From NCBI GenBank assembly GCA_949775045.1, contig OX459099.1, forward strand, positions 1,768,501 to 1,832,500: a stretch of DNA of 64,000 bases, in the 5' to 3' direction. Position 1 is the stretch's first letter. Every line of letters begins with the position of its first letter. The notes under the pieces were generated by a model that saw only the letters and a list, made by a program, of their open reading frames with translations, searched no databases and was not told where the DNA came from. This DNA comes from Metridium senile. Lineage: Eukaryota; Cnidaria; Anthozoa; Actiniaria; Metridiidae. Of this stretch, positions 49,301 to 59,206 are shown in pieces. Both the position numbers and the translations under genes were made by a program.

Positions 49301-52300
49301 CAAGGTAATTGATGATTGTTTTATTACTATTTGAACAACAAACGAACCACACACATTGATTGTGTTGTACAGCGATTTCAAAAAAGGTTGACAAATGTTT
49401 TGTGGCATGTTGCATACCAAGCCTGAATTGAACTATGGATGATATGAATTCAAGCAGCAAAAGGTCACAACAATATGGAATTCTTCCAAACTTTTTCTGC
49501 ATGGTTTTCCAACATATTGTATTCTGTGCTGATATTATTGACATATGAATATAACATATTTCAAGCTTAGTAAGCAACATGCAACAAAACCTTCACCAAC
49601 CTTTCTTGAAAGAGCTGTATTTACAAGTAGGCACAAATGATTAAATATTTCATAAACAATATTTGGTATGAGAAACAAATATTTTATGAGACATGAAATA
49701 TTGAATAGACAAAATGTCATTTTTCGCTGGACAACCTGTATGAGATTTGACTATAGAAAATTAAAGCTCTTGAGCTCTCTGTATGAAGCCTGAATAGCAC
49801 TATCCACTGGGTAAATCCTTATCCAGTTGATAAAAACATACATATCCAGTGGATAACTTATTCAGGCTTCGTAAAACTGGCCCCTGTAGAATATGGTGGC
49901 GTAGTGGTTTATTGTATGCCTCTCACTGCTGTCTACAATCTTGGACATAAATAGTTGACACTGGCTGTAAATGCTTGATACTATCCATTTCACAACCATT
50001 TTCTCCCCTCCCTCCCCCACCCCTAAACAATGTTGATATTCCTGAGAAAGAAACACTTTAGGGAACACAACAATGCTTAAGTTTTCAAACAGTGTCGGCA
50101 TTTATGTTCAAGACTGTGGGTTTGAGCACCGGCCTGGGAATGGATTATATTTTTATCATTTTGGGCTATCTGTATTTCCTCCCTTGTATGTTGTATGCTA
50201 AAATATCTAATGTATGGGAGTGTGATTCTGAGTTTCCCCAATTAGTTGGAAATTTTGTCTGGCTAAGTACATTGCCATGTATAGAAAAATGGGTTGTTTT
50301 CTTGAACTAAATCATTAAGACATTGTGTAATGGACTGAGATGTTCAATACTGCAAATTATAACCCCTTGATATGGGTCAACAGATGATTGACCTGGTAAA
50401 CTCTGATGCATCGGAGGATGACAAGCTTAAAGTTATGATGTCACAAGCCGGAGAAGATTGGCAACCAAACCTGTAAGTATAATATACTGAGCGCTACAAG
50501 TTTTACTGCGGTTTTCCACTTTCTGTGAACTCAGACACTCCCACGGCTTATTGTGAAACACGTTTTTAGCTGCCGTCAATCAAAACTAATTAGTCGGTAC
50601 CTTTTAAATCCTTGATTGACAGCAGCTAAAAACGTATTTCACACAAGCCATTGAAATGTCTGAGTTCGCAGAAAGTCGAAAACCGCAGTAAACTTATCTA
50701 ACATAATCGGGCATTTTTACACTCTTACTTTATCACAAAAACAAATTTATTGTGCTCTTTTTAAATGATGACTTACTTTTCAGATATGTGAGGGGACGTG
50801 GCAGGGGATACAACCCATCTGGACCTCTACCTCCTAATTATGTATGCTACAGATGTGGGAAACCAGGACACTTTATAAGAAACTGTCCAACCAATGGGGT
50901 ATGTCAACATCCTTTAATAAATTACAAAAATACATGCTATGGTGATATGTACATGCCTATAAATTAACTGGGCTTTTTTAACCAGTGTGCACAAGCAGAG
51001 CTGGTTTTGGTAGATATGTCTGCCATCTCTACTAATGACTAGTTTATTTCACACTGAAAATAGCAAACATATCTGCTAAAACATGTCAGTGAAATACAAA
51101 ACCATAGAGCGGGTTTTCTGTTGGTGTCAAGCCGGTCATAATACTGTTTTTGTTAGTGATAAATGAATTTGACAAAAACGTCATTCCCCTAAGTGTCAAG
51201 CATAAACTTTTGTTATAAGTTTTACTGCAAAATATTATTTTAGTCTAGTTTTTAGCTCACAGATATGTAAACCCACATCTTTACACCCATCTGTGTTATA
51301 AAACCAAGCTAAAATAATGACCTCAATATTTAATTTTCAGGCTAAACGTACTATTGGAATTCCAAGGAAGTTTGGTGAAGAAGCAAAAACAGAAGCTAAA
51401 GAGTAAGTGTCATCATGCTCACAAGATAAGTTAAGGAATTACAATTTTCAATTAAAGAAGAAATAGCAATTGTCTTTCCACTAAAGAGTTTAGTGAAAAC
51501 ATGAAAACAACAACAAGACAATCATTCTGATACGGGAACAGAGCACTGATCAATACTAAAGAAATTGAGGAAAGAAAATGAGGCAGCATGCTTTATTGAG
51601 TTATAGAGCAAGCAGTAATTTTAAGAAGACAAGAGAAAGGTTAGAAGAAGCACGACGCATTGCAGTGTGCTTGGCAGTGTTTCTTGAGTCTTCTTAAAAT
51701 TTCCAAGTGCTCTATAACTCAACAAAACACCACTGCTGGGTTTTCTATTTCTTTTATAAAATATTCTATAGTTAAAATCAAACACATTGATGTCCCATGC
51801 TTTGTTGAGTTATAGAAAACGCTTCTCAGCCAGAGAGTGTGATTTATACCAAATATTTTATAAAGAACACTATCAAACTGAATGCAGTATTTTACTTATT
51901 GATTGAATAATTGAATTTTGAGTTTCTAATAGTTTTTCAACTATTCCTTCCAGTGAGAAAGAACCAAAGAAAGCTCCAGAGCCTATTAAAAAACTAGTGC
52001 CAGTGCCTGCACCTGTACCGGATACAAACTCTTCAAAAGATCGTAAAATACCATCAGAACTGAAATGTCCAATGTGCAAGAACCTTCTAAATGATGCTGT
52101 TCTCATACCTTGTTGTGGGACAAGTTACTGTGATGAGTGTAAGTGTTCTATTCCACAAATATACTGATAATAGGAAAACTGTTGTATTGTCAGTGGTTTT
52201 CGACAACTGTTGACTGTATAGTTCATTCTACACATCCAAAATTAAATACTGTGGTACAAATATATATTTAACCAAACTAATTATGTATAATTTAACTATT

Positions 52301-55300
52301 TTGTACTTGTGGTGTCACTATAGCTGAACACCATCACTATTGTATTCCTAATAAACTATTTATAAAGCGCTAACTATTCACTTATTGCTCTAAGCATTTT
52401 ACAAGAAAAATATATGTATACATAAGATTAACTATAAATATTAAATTACACAGTGAAAAATCTAAATATATATATAAAAAGTATTATATATTTATTATAT
52501 ATATTGCACTGTGTATAGTGCATTACATGTCTTAGTGAAGTCCTTATTACACAATAACTAAATAGTTGGTCAATAAAAACTATTGTTAATTCATTAGTCT
52601 GAAAGGTTTCTGTTCTGTTGTTTTAGGTATCAGGACATACTTACTAGAGAATGAACAAGTCTGTCCAACATGTGGAGCAGAGGATGTTTCTCCTGATTCT
52701 TTGATTATTAACAAACAACTCAGACAGGTTGGTGTCTTACTAGTCAGAATATAAATAACTAATTTAACACTTACCCGAAGTACTAATATCAGTGTGCTCT
52801 AGTGAAACATCCTTCAATATATTGTGCGATTTGTAGCTAAAGAGAATTTTGTGTTAAATAGTTGATTGATTTAATCATTTATTATGTAAACTTTGTTTTC
52901 TACCATCATTATATTATTAATTAATATCTATTATCTTAATTTATAATTGTTGTCAGTATAAAATTTTTATTTATCATCATTATCCATTATACTGATTATC
53001 ATAATATCATCATCATTATCATCATCATCATCATCTCCATCATCATCATCATCATCTCCATCATCATCATCATCATCATCAGTAATGTCATCAACATTAC
53101 TGTCATCATCAATTCTTTTTTTCCAGTATTTCAATATTTTCTACATGTTTGTATTTCAGGCTGTCAATAATTTCCGTAATGCAAGACCTGCCAGTCCTTT
53201 CGTACAAAGCTCTACTGATAAACCAGCTGCTGTAGACAAACCAGCAAGCAGTATAACAGAGAACACAGACAAACCTACATCATCATCTCCATACATTAAT
53301 GCCAGTTCACCTGATATTAGGTCACCTGACACAAGGTACAGAAATGTTTTGAAGGGAGGGGAGGGTTTAAAAAATTGTTATAATGGGCGCTTTCCATTAG
53401 AAAAAAATTTCGGAAATTTTATTTGGAAATTTAGGACAACCTCAAAAGGTTGTCCTAAATTTCCGAAAATGTTTGCCTGGAACTGTCGCATTCCATTTGA
53501 TTTCCACCCGAAATGTCCGATTTTTTTGGTTGAATGGAAAGCGCCCAATATTTCATACTTTTTTTGTCTTATTATATGCTGATATGGATGTAATGTTATC
53601 TTAGTGAAAAAGATAAATCTGAAGAAAAGGTAACAAGTACAACTTCAGAAGTTTCTTGTAAAGGTAAATATATTGTATGTATGAAGTAAAACAATAGGTG
53701 TACACGTACAGTGACGTATTTTGTTATAGTTTTGCCAACCAACCATTGTTATTAGAACAAAGAAAATTAAGAAGTCTATTGTGAAAATGGTTGGCAAATA
53801 TACTACCAAAACCAGAATGGTTTTTCTAGTTTCTTTTGTGAAATAATAACTGGTGCTCAGCTATTTTCAAGAGAGATTAAAACTTTGAATATAGAAGTTG
53901 TAAAGCATAATTCTTGTACTGGTAGTAAAATGACGTCATCATGCCAATGGCCAATTATTTAGTGTATCATTTGTAATAATTAGTATTCATTCCTTTAGAT
54001 GTTTCAGATGAGAAAAAAGAAGTGAAGAAAGAAGGGTCACCTATGGTTTGTAAAACTATGTTCTGAACTTTATTCAGCATACTTATTACAATGTGATGAT
54101 GGTGGTGATGATGATTGCAATGATGATGATGGTAATGATTATGATGATGGTAATGATGATGATGATGATGGTAATGATGATGGTAATTATGATGATGGTA
54201 ATGATGATGCTGTTGATATTGATGGTGATGATTTTGATGATGATGGTGATGATGACAATGATATTGATGATAATTGTAGTTTTCGTTAAGATTTTCAAAA
54301 TATATATTAATGTTATCGCGAGTCGACATTTCATCTGTTATAATATTTTCATTATCTGTCTTGAAAATGATGCTTGATGTGTTGAAACGTCGACTCTCAC
54401 TAATATTAATATTTATTTTGATATTGATGATGATGACCATGATATTGATATTGATGATGATGGTAATATTTATGACAAATTTTGGTGTATTGATAATCAT
54501 AGTGGTTATTATGATAATAATGATGGTTGAAAGAGTGATGGCAATAGTATGATAACAACATGTGCATCAGTTATTTGACTATCTGTGATGTTCATTGGTA
54601 GGTTGTAAAAGGAGATGTTAGTTCACCAAGACCTGATCCCTCCAGTGATGCGGAAGACAGATCATCCAAATCTCATCCAAGAGAACATGGTGGTCATCAT
54701 GTTTCTTTACCTGGTTATGGACAACATCCAGGTCACAGGTAAGGCAATCAGGCAATCTTTTTGTTTTCTTGTCTTTGTGTGTTCTACAAGTACTGTTTAC
54801 TTTTCACAGTCATATGAAAAAGTGCTCTATTATTCTGAGAAAACTATTTTAGATTTTAGATGTCTTTTCAGTTTACTGCTAGTGACTAGTTTACTGCTAG
54901 TGACTAGTTTACTGCTAGTGACTAGTTTACTGCTAGTGACTAGTTTACTGCTAGTGACTAGTTTACTGCTGATGACTAGTTTACTGCTAGTGACTAGTTT
55001 ACTGCTAGTGACTAGTTTACTGCTAGTGACTAGTTTACTGCTAGTGACTAGTTTACTGCTAGTGACTAGTTTACTGCTAGTGACTAGTTTACTGCTAGTG
55101 ACTAGTTTACTGCTAGTGACTAGTTTACTGCTAGTGACTAGTTTACTGCTAGTGACTATTTTACTGCTAGTGACTAGTTTACTGCTAGTGACTAGTTTAC
55201 TGCTAGTGACTAGTTTACTGCTAGTGACTAGTTTACTGCTAGTTTCTTATAAAGGGTACACATACCACCACATTATGTTTATGTTACATTTTAATGCACA

Positions 55301-57252
55301 ATAACAATAGATTACATTATGATGCTGTGATGTCTTTCAGAGGACCAACAGGAACCAACATGATGCATCCTATATCAGAACCCATGATGCCAAGAAGTAT
55401 AGCCCCAGAAGGAGCCATAGTAGTACCTGCAATGAGAGGAGCACGCCCTCTCCTTACTCAAATACATCATGGTCCTTTAATGCAACAACCAGGATTTATC
55501 GCTGCCAGGCCCATGGGATTGCGCCCTATGGTGACACATCCCGGTATGGTCCATCCACTACACATGGAACCTAATTTACTAAGGGCTCCATTTCCCTTCG
55601 GTATGAAGCCCTCTGGATTACGTCCCTTTGATGACCCTATGGGAGATGGTGGACCACCAATGAGTGAGGAGGAGTTTTATCGTTATCAGAAAAAGATCAA
55701 CTCAAAGTAAGCATGATATGTATTGGTAATCATTTTACAGTGTGACTACTGAAACCAAAACCACCAAAACTTAATTATCCAATCACAAAAGAGAATGTGA
55801 ACAATAGAATCTCTACAAATGTTTGATTATTTTGAAATTTGTTTTGGTAGCCCTGGTTTCAGTAGTCGCACTGTAATACAGTTTGTAAATAAATCACTAT
55901 AAATCCCTTTTTTAACGTCTCAATGTATTTAGCCAGTGGCTAATTGGGGAGACTCAGACTCACACAAACTTCCTCTACATTGAATATTTTAGCACACAAC
56001 TCTGTTCACATGTAATAAGCTAGGGATATAGGGATAAGTTACTGATCACTGATCAGTATCATCTATGTTATAAAATAATTATAAAATCAGAAATTGTGTT
56101 CCAAAACATTCTACACAATATAAAAGATTACAATCTTATGCCTACAAGTTTTGAATTGGGTAAAAGGAAACACAGCAACATGTTAGCCGAATAGTTTTAT
56201 GATCTGTGTAGTCATCAGATAAAATATCTACATAACTCTCTGTATTACTTGTGTCCCAACTTGAAGAATATTTCTAAGATCATGTAAATATTGTTCTCCA
56301 CAGAACGAAACTCGTTCACAGAGGCAAAGACAGATTAAGAGAAGAAGATAGAAGATCAAGAGAGAGATCAAGGGACAGAGAAAGAACACATCCAGCTGAT
56401 TTTGATGATGAACTGTCACAATATCGTGCCTTACAACGACATCGCAGTGGAAACTACAGATCACGATCTCGTTCACACACTAGATCCCAATCACTCTCTA
56501 GGTCACTATCAAGATCGCCATCATCGCGCAGCGCTACTCCTGAGGACTGGGATAGATCAAGGACACCCTCACCATCTTCACAACCTACTATGTCAGCTTC
56601 TAAAAATACTACAATTGATGAAGATAAAAAACACAAACATAAAAAACGTAAAAAGCACCATAAACACAAACACTCCAAAAAACGAAAGTCTGAACACAAT
56701 GTCACAGGAGGGGAGAGTACAACTAAAGATGAAACTTCAGGAACTGATAAAATTGAGAAGAAAAAACCTAAATCAAAGAAAAGGACCAAAGAAAAGAACT
56801 CTAAATCTGAAAAACCAGAGAAAAAGGCAAAATTAGATAATGATAATGTCAGTATTAAGAAGAAGGAAGTAGTGAAAAATAAAGAAAATGAGGTTAAGGA
56901 TCAGAGTAAGGAGAAAACAGATGATAATCCAGAGAAAGTTGGCAATAAAGACGAAATGGAAAAACCAGAAGCAAAGCACCCTGAAGATAAAGAAAATGAA
57001 CAAAATGGAACTGAGGTTGACTCAAAGGAAATCAAGAAAAGTAGGAAAAAATCTGACGAAAAATCCGAAGAAAAATCCAAACAAAAAACAAGAGATAAAT
57101 CTACTGATAAAAGGCACAAGAAGAAGAAAAAACGAAAGCACAAGAAACACAAAAAAGAGAAGGAAAAAGGTGCACCACAGAGTACAGAAGAGAAGAGTGG
57201 ATCTACAGATGAAACACAGGAATCAGATGAACAAAATGATGTTCAAAAATGA
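37386..57252 (+). CDS. RBBP6: RBBP6-type E3 ubiquitin ligase (DWNN, zinc knuckle, RING)
   Basis: Fourteen exons keep frame and give 862 aa: 37386-37554, 37665-37758, 38477-38516, 50384-50472, 50784-50898, 51341-51402, 51954-52138, 52627-52727, 53160-53335, 53605-53663, 53999-54045, 54602-54738, 55341-55706, 56304-57252. The DWNN ubiquitin-like domain (1-80) reads MSCIHYKFRSSLEYDTITFD onward with KNSSVIVRRIP. A CCHC zinc knuckle is at 152-165 (CYRCGKPGHFIRNC). A RING/U-box-like finger starts at Cys228 (CPMCKNLLNDAVLIPCCG), ending near VCPTCGAEDVSPD. EEFYRYQKKI and an RS-rich block (SRSRSHTRSQSLSRS) precede a lysine-rich tail. RBBP6 acts in mRNA 3'-end processing (the yeast Mpe1 role) and ubiquitinates YB-1 and p53 partners. 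The vertebrate protein is about twice as long, and its p53/Rb-binding regions are not recognisable here. Intron 3 spans 11.9 kb. Confidence 0.95.
38477..38583 (+). promoter_or_regulatory. Exon 3 read-through with intronic poly(A) signal
   Basis: Without splicing at 38517 the frame reads ACA then V-C-T-S-stop, giving a 105-aa DWNN-only protein. AATAAA is at 38578-38583, with a T-rich stretch (GTAAATATTTTTGTC) just after. Human RBBP6 isoform 3 is a 118-aa DWNN protein made by alternative polyadenylation; the same arrangement is inferred here. Confidence 0.5.
38584..40218. other. RBBP6 intron 3, left part
   Basis: AT-rich intron DNA. Open frames near 39649-40452 have no recognisable domain, start context or splice support, and are treated as chance. 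Confidence 0.5.
40310..41935 (+). repeat. 90-bp satellite array, left arm
   Basis: About 18 units of 90 bp (core CCCCTAGGGGATATCCCTAA). A higher-order unit of 367 bp is visible: the segment from 41131 repeats from 41498. The 90-bp period is a multiple of 3, so spurious open frames run through it. Confidence 0.9.
41980..42560 (+). repeat. ~150-bp repeats, left arm
   Basis: Three degenerate copies of a unit with ACGATCGATGTTATTCAATG, then TTTGTTAGCATTCGGAGA and TGCTGATCGTAACTATAT. The inverse copies are at 44250-44870. Confidence 0.8.
42985..43860 (+). mobile_element. Degenerate non-LTR retrotransposon fragments
   Basis: At 43010-43135 one frame reads QINNDNINQDKYIKFLGVHI and then DENLNWKHHICNNMTKKI, the C-terminal reverse-transcriptase pattern of LINEs (YLGV-ID-NL-W-HI). 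A separate 3' end at 43665-43860 reads FFAPKLWNS, PEHVKTKDTATNFITELKTF, LFREYFDTD and ends in GCGCTATAAGCACC plus an AATAAATAAA tail. Stops and gaps break it. It lies in the centre of the fold-back element. Confidence 0.6.
43509..44045. mobile_element. MITE with CGTAAGCGACC motif, interrupted by LINE
   Basis: The right end CTTACGAGAGAGTCTGACTG-TA is the inverse of GACTCTCTCTGAA/TAAGCGACCAC at 43509-43547. CGTAAGCGACC recurs at both sides. It is TA-flanked on the right, as in Tc1/mariner or pogo-type elements. The LINE 3' end lies within. Confidence 0.5.
44250..44870 (-). repeat. ~150-bp repeats, right arm (inverted)
   Basis: Four degenerate inverse copies of the 41980-42560 unit, recognisable by TTTCTCCGAATGCTAACAAA and CATTGAATAACATCGATCGT. 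Confidence 0.8.
44930..45700 (-). repeat. 90-bp satellite array, right arm (inverted)
   Basis: About eight units, the inverse of the left arm (core TTAGGGATATCCCCTAGGGG). The open frame across it on the minus strand is the periodicity artefact. Confidence 0.9.
45990..46185. mobile_element. Hairpin element in RBBP6 intron 3
   Basis: GGCCTATTGAATACATAATT then TCCCCATACAAATC are matched in inverse by GGATTTGTATGGGGAAATTA then TTCAATAGGC. GAATTGGTCAAATATCAGCT faces AGCTGCTATTTGACAAATTC. The arms are about 75 bp. Confidence 0.75.
48396..48619. mobile_element. Tc1/mariner-like MITE, family E copy 1
   Basis: TA-flanked ends: CAGTGCTACTACACCAACCA on the left and, inverted, GGTTCGAGTAGTGGCACTG on the right. 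Then AGGCCACCCAAA faces TTTGGGTGGCCT. No ORF. Confidence 0.75.
49783..49887. mobile_element. Palindromic element, family D copy 2
   Basis: GTATGAAGCCTGAATAGCAC with TATCCACTGGGTAAATCC and inverse ATCCAGTGGATAACTTATTC, then CAGGCTTCGTAAAACTGGCC. It corresponds to the copies at 20405 and 57686. Confidence 0.65.
50508..50700. mobile_element. Hairpin element in RBBP6 intron 4
   Basis: GTTTTACTGCGGTTTTC faces GAAAACCGCAGTAAAC. Inner CACGTTTTTAGCTGCCGTCA faces TGACAGCAGCTAAAAACGTA. A related decayed piece is near 31405. Confidence 0.7.
51589..51727. mobile_element. Hairpin element in RBBP6 intron 6
   Basis: TTTATTGAGTTATAGAGCA and TGCTCTATAACTCAACAAA are inverted ends; TTTTAAGAAGAC faces GTCTTCTTAAAA inside. 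A partial second copy, GCTTTGTTGAGTTATAGAAA, is near 51798. Confidence 0.65.
52960..53095. repeat. TCATCA microsatellite
   Basis: A long CATCATCATC run in RBBP6 intron 8, about 65 bp before exon 9. Confidence 0.9.
53382..53550. mobile_element. MITE with TGGGCGCTTTCCATT ends
   Basis: ATGGGCGCTTTCCATTA on the left and GAATGGAAAGCGCCCA on the right are inverted. Inner AATTTAGGACAACC faces GGTTGTCCTAAATT. It lies 46 bp after the exon 9 donor of RBBP6. Confidence 0.7.
54090..54500. repeat. GATGAT low-complexity stretch
   Basis: Runs of GATGATGGTAATGATG in RBBP6 intron 11. Open frames on both strands are artefacts of the 3-bp period. Confidence 0.85.
54872..55243 (+). repeat. 18-bp minisatellite, about 20 copies
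   Basis: The unit TTTACTGCTAGTGACTAG is repeated nearly perfectly in RBBP6 intron 12, with two or three variant copies (GCTGATGAC, GACTATTTT). Exon 12 ends at 54738, so it is intronic. Confidence 0.95.
55738..55873. mobile_element. Tc1/mariner-like MITE, family E copy 2
   Basis: TA-CAGTGTGACTACTGAAACC on the left and GGTTTCAGTAGTCGCACTG-TA on the right. It starts 31 bp after the exon 13 donor of RBBP6. Confidence 0.75.
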
Positions 57253-57389
57253 GGAACTTTATTCTGTGCACTGTGGTGATCAGGAGAATACATGCTTACA
57301 ATCACCAAAATGAACAGTTGTCTTTGCAATGGATTATGAAATATTTGTGCATCTGTATCAGAATATGAAATATTTTTGGCATTTGCTGT

Positions 57390-57395
57390 AATAAA
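57390..57395 (+). terminator. Poly(A) signal of RBBP6
   Basis: AATAAA 138 nt after the RBBP6 stop, followed by TTGTATATATC and TGTTTGTTGCCGTGTT. Confidence 0.6.
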
Positions 57396-57452
57396 ATGTT
57401 GTATATATCATAAAGTTGTTTGTTGCCGTGTTTGTTCAGAGCACCCGTTTTA

Positions 57453-57526
57453 GTAGCCTCCTGCGCATGCGCTCTTAGGAGGGAAAAATAACCAACACTA
57501 AGAGCGCCTGCGCAGGAAGCTACTGT
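57453..57526. repeat. GC-rich hairpin
   Basis: GTAGCCTCCTGCGCATGCGC then TCTTAG is matched by CTAAGAGCGCCTGCGCAGGA. It lies just downstream of RBBP6. Confidence 0.6.
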
Positions 57527-57685
57527 TTTAGGTACATGTTCAAGTATTTGATGGAGTTTTACAGTTAGAACTCACATCATTTTTTGAATGAATGAAAGTG
57601 AGAAAATGCTCAATAATATCTTTTTATTTGAGAACAAATTATTTTACATTATATTACATTGCTGGATTATCTGGTTATGTACAGC

Positions 57686-57817
57686 AGGGGCTGGTTGTAT
57701 GAAGCCTGAATAGCACTGTCCACTGGATAAATCCCTATCCACTGGATACAACTGAAACAAATTCTATACTCTTATCCAGTGGATAACTTTATCCAAGCTT
57801 CATACAACTGGCCCCTC
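57686..57817. mobile_element. Palindromic element, family D copy 3
   Basis: GGGGCTGGTTGTATGAAGCC faces GCTTCATACAACTGGCCCC. GATAAATCCCTATCCACTGG faces CCAGTGGATAACTTTATC. It is the clearest of the three copies. Confidence 0.75.
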
Positions 57818-57997
57818 AAGAAGTGACAACTTATACATCAAATAAATACATGGTGTTCAACTTGAAGAACTGTATTATTCCCAACTGACAAGGCTCTTGT
57901 GTGATGTTTGTATGTTCACAAGCATTGCCAATCAAGAATAATAGCTGTTCAAATTATTAGTCAACTCATTTGGGTGTATTTATATAACCGGGTGTTT

Positions 57998-59041
57998 ATC
58001 CACGCTTGGCATAAATGAACTCAAAAACGATCATCAGAAACGTCCTTAAAACTTGGAAATCCTATTTACTTTATGATGTGAAGTCCAAACAAGCTATAAT
58101 TTTTACAGCACATTACAGAAATGACAATTTATAAAATTTTATATTTTAATGATACTTTGACGTTTCTATGACGTCACAGATGACATTTCCTTTTATGGTT
58201 ATTTCTTATCCTTTATCAATGTATTGATTATTCTAGTTGGTCTGAATAGGTATATTGTGATAAATATTTAGACGTTAACCGGATCTCCCACTGACGTTTC
58301 TAACTAGAGTTATAAGGGTTTATAGTTTTTGTGACGTCATACAATTTGACGTCATATTGAATTATAACATGACCTTAAAAGTGGTAAAAAGACGCATCTA
58401 CTTAATTGAAATTTTCGAAAAACGATAAACAAGTGTTGTTACTTAAAAAAAGTTGTAAAATTGTTATTTGGTAAGCTTATATAGGCATTTTAGAATTTAT
58501 GTGACGTCATAGTGACGTATGCAATATTTCTCACCTTAATATCTACGTTTGGGCTTAAAAATTCAAAAAACTAAAAACATACGATTTTAGGTCATGACTG
58601 GTGTAGTAGATGTACGAATTTTAGTGCGACGTTGATATAAACTCGAAAAGATGAATGAAGCGAAAGTTTTTCCAAAGGTTTTCAAATAATTATTCCCGCC
58701 AAAAAATGGCGGGAAAATTATGGATATTAAGAATTTAATAACTTTTCACTGACTTGTCCAATCGAAAAACGGTTTTCGAATTGATGTTATCTATATCAAG
58801 TACTGTCATACAGTGCAGTTTTACGACGTTTGAATCAATTTGAAATTATATCAAATACCATTGGAAAACGAGGTTTTGACGTCATTATGACGTCATAATC
58901 ATAGCAATAACGCTAAAAATCATCAAATTGAATTTGTCTGATTTATTACTATATTCCTGCCAAGTTTAATGAAAGTCAAACGTAAACATTTTAAAATACG
59001 CCCAAATGATCGATTTTGAGGTCATTTATGCCAAGCGTGAT
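57998..59041. mobile_element. 1-kb inverted-repeat element carrying six TGACGTCA sites
   Basis: ATCCACGCTTGGCATAAATG at 57998 is matched by CATTTATGCCAAGCGTGAT ending at 59041; the inverted ends are about 36 bp with few mismatches. Inside, TGACGTCA occurs at 58169, 58332, 58347, 58502, 58877 and 58888. No ORF. It lies between the 3' ends of RBBP6 and CLUAP1. Confidence 0.7.
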
Positions 59042-59206
59042 CTGCATAACTGTTTAGACACAGAAAGACTTTCTTAGTGTAGAATAGTTCTTAAAAAAGG
59101 ATCGTGGCCTGTAACTGGGCAATCCTGAGAACATATTATTTTCCAAGTTTTGTTTGACAAAAAAACAAATGTTGCAGTTACACCTCATATAGTACATTAC
59201 ATACAT

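Larger units (their letters stand above)
45751..50383. other. RBBP6 intron 3, right part
   Basis: The stretch holds a hairpin at 45990-46185, a short hairpin near 46905-46965, a Tc1-like MITE at 48396-48619 and a family D palindrome at 49783-49887. No exon is supported, although several short open frames exist. Confidence 0.5.
57253..59206. other. Spacer between the convergent RBBP6 and CLUAP1 genes
   Basis: Filled by the two 3'UTRs, a GC-rich hairpin, family D copy 3 and the 1-kb CRE-bearing element. No gene is supported. Confidence 0.6.

Noticed and set aside
53967..54500. His/Asn-rich open frame on the minus strand
   Set aside because: A product of the GATGAT low-complexity repeat in an RBBP6 intron.
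54615..55304. Open frame with LLLVTS repeats
   Set aside because: It is the 18-bp minisatellite in RBBP6 intron 12. The true exon 12 ends at 54738 with a GTAAGG donor.
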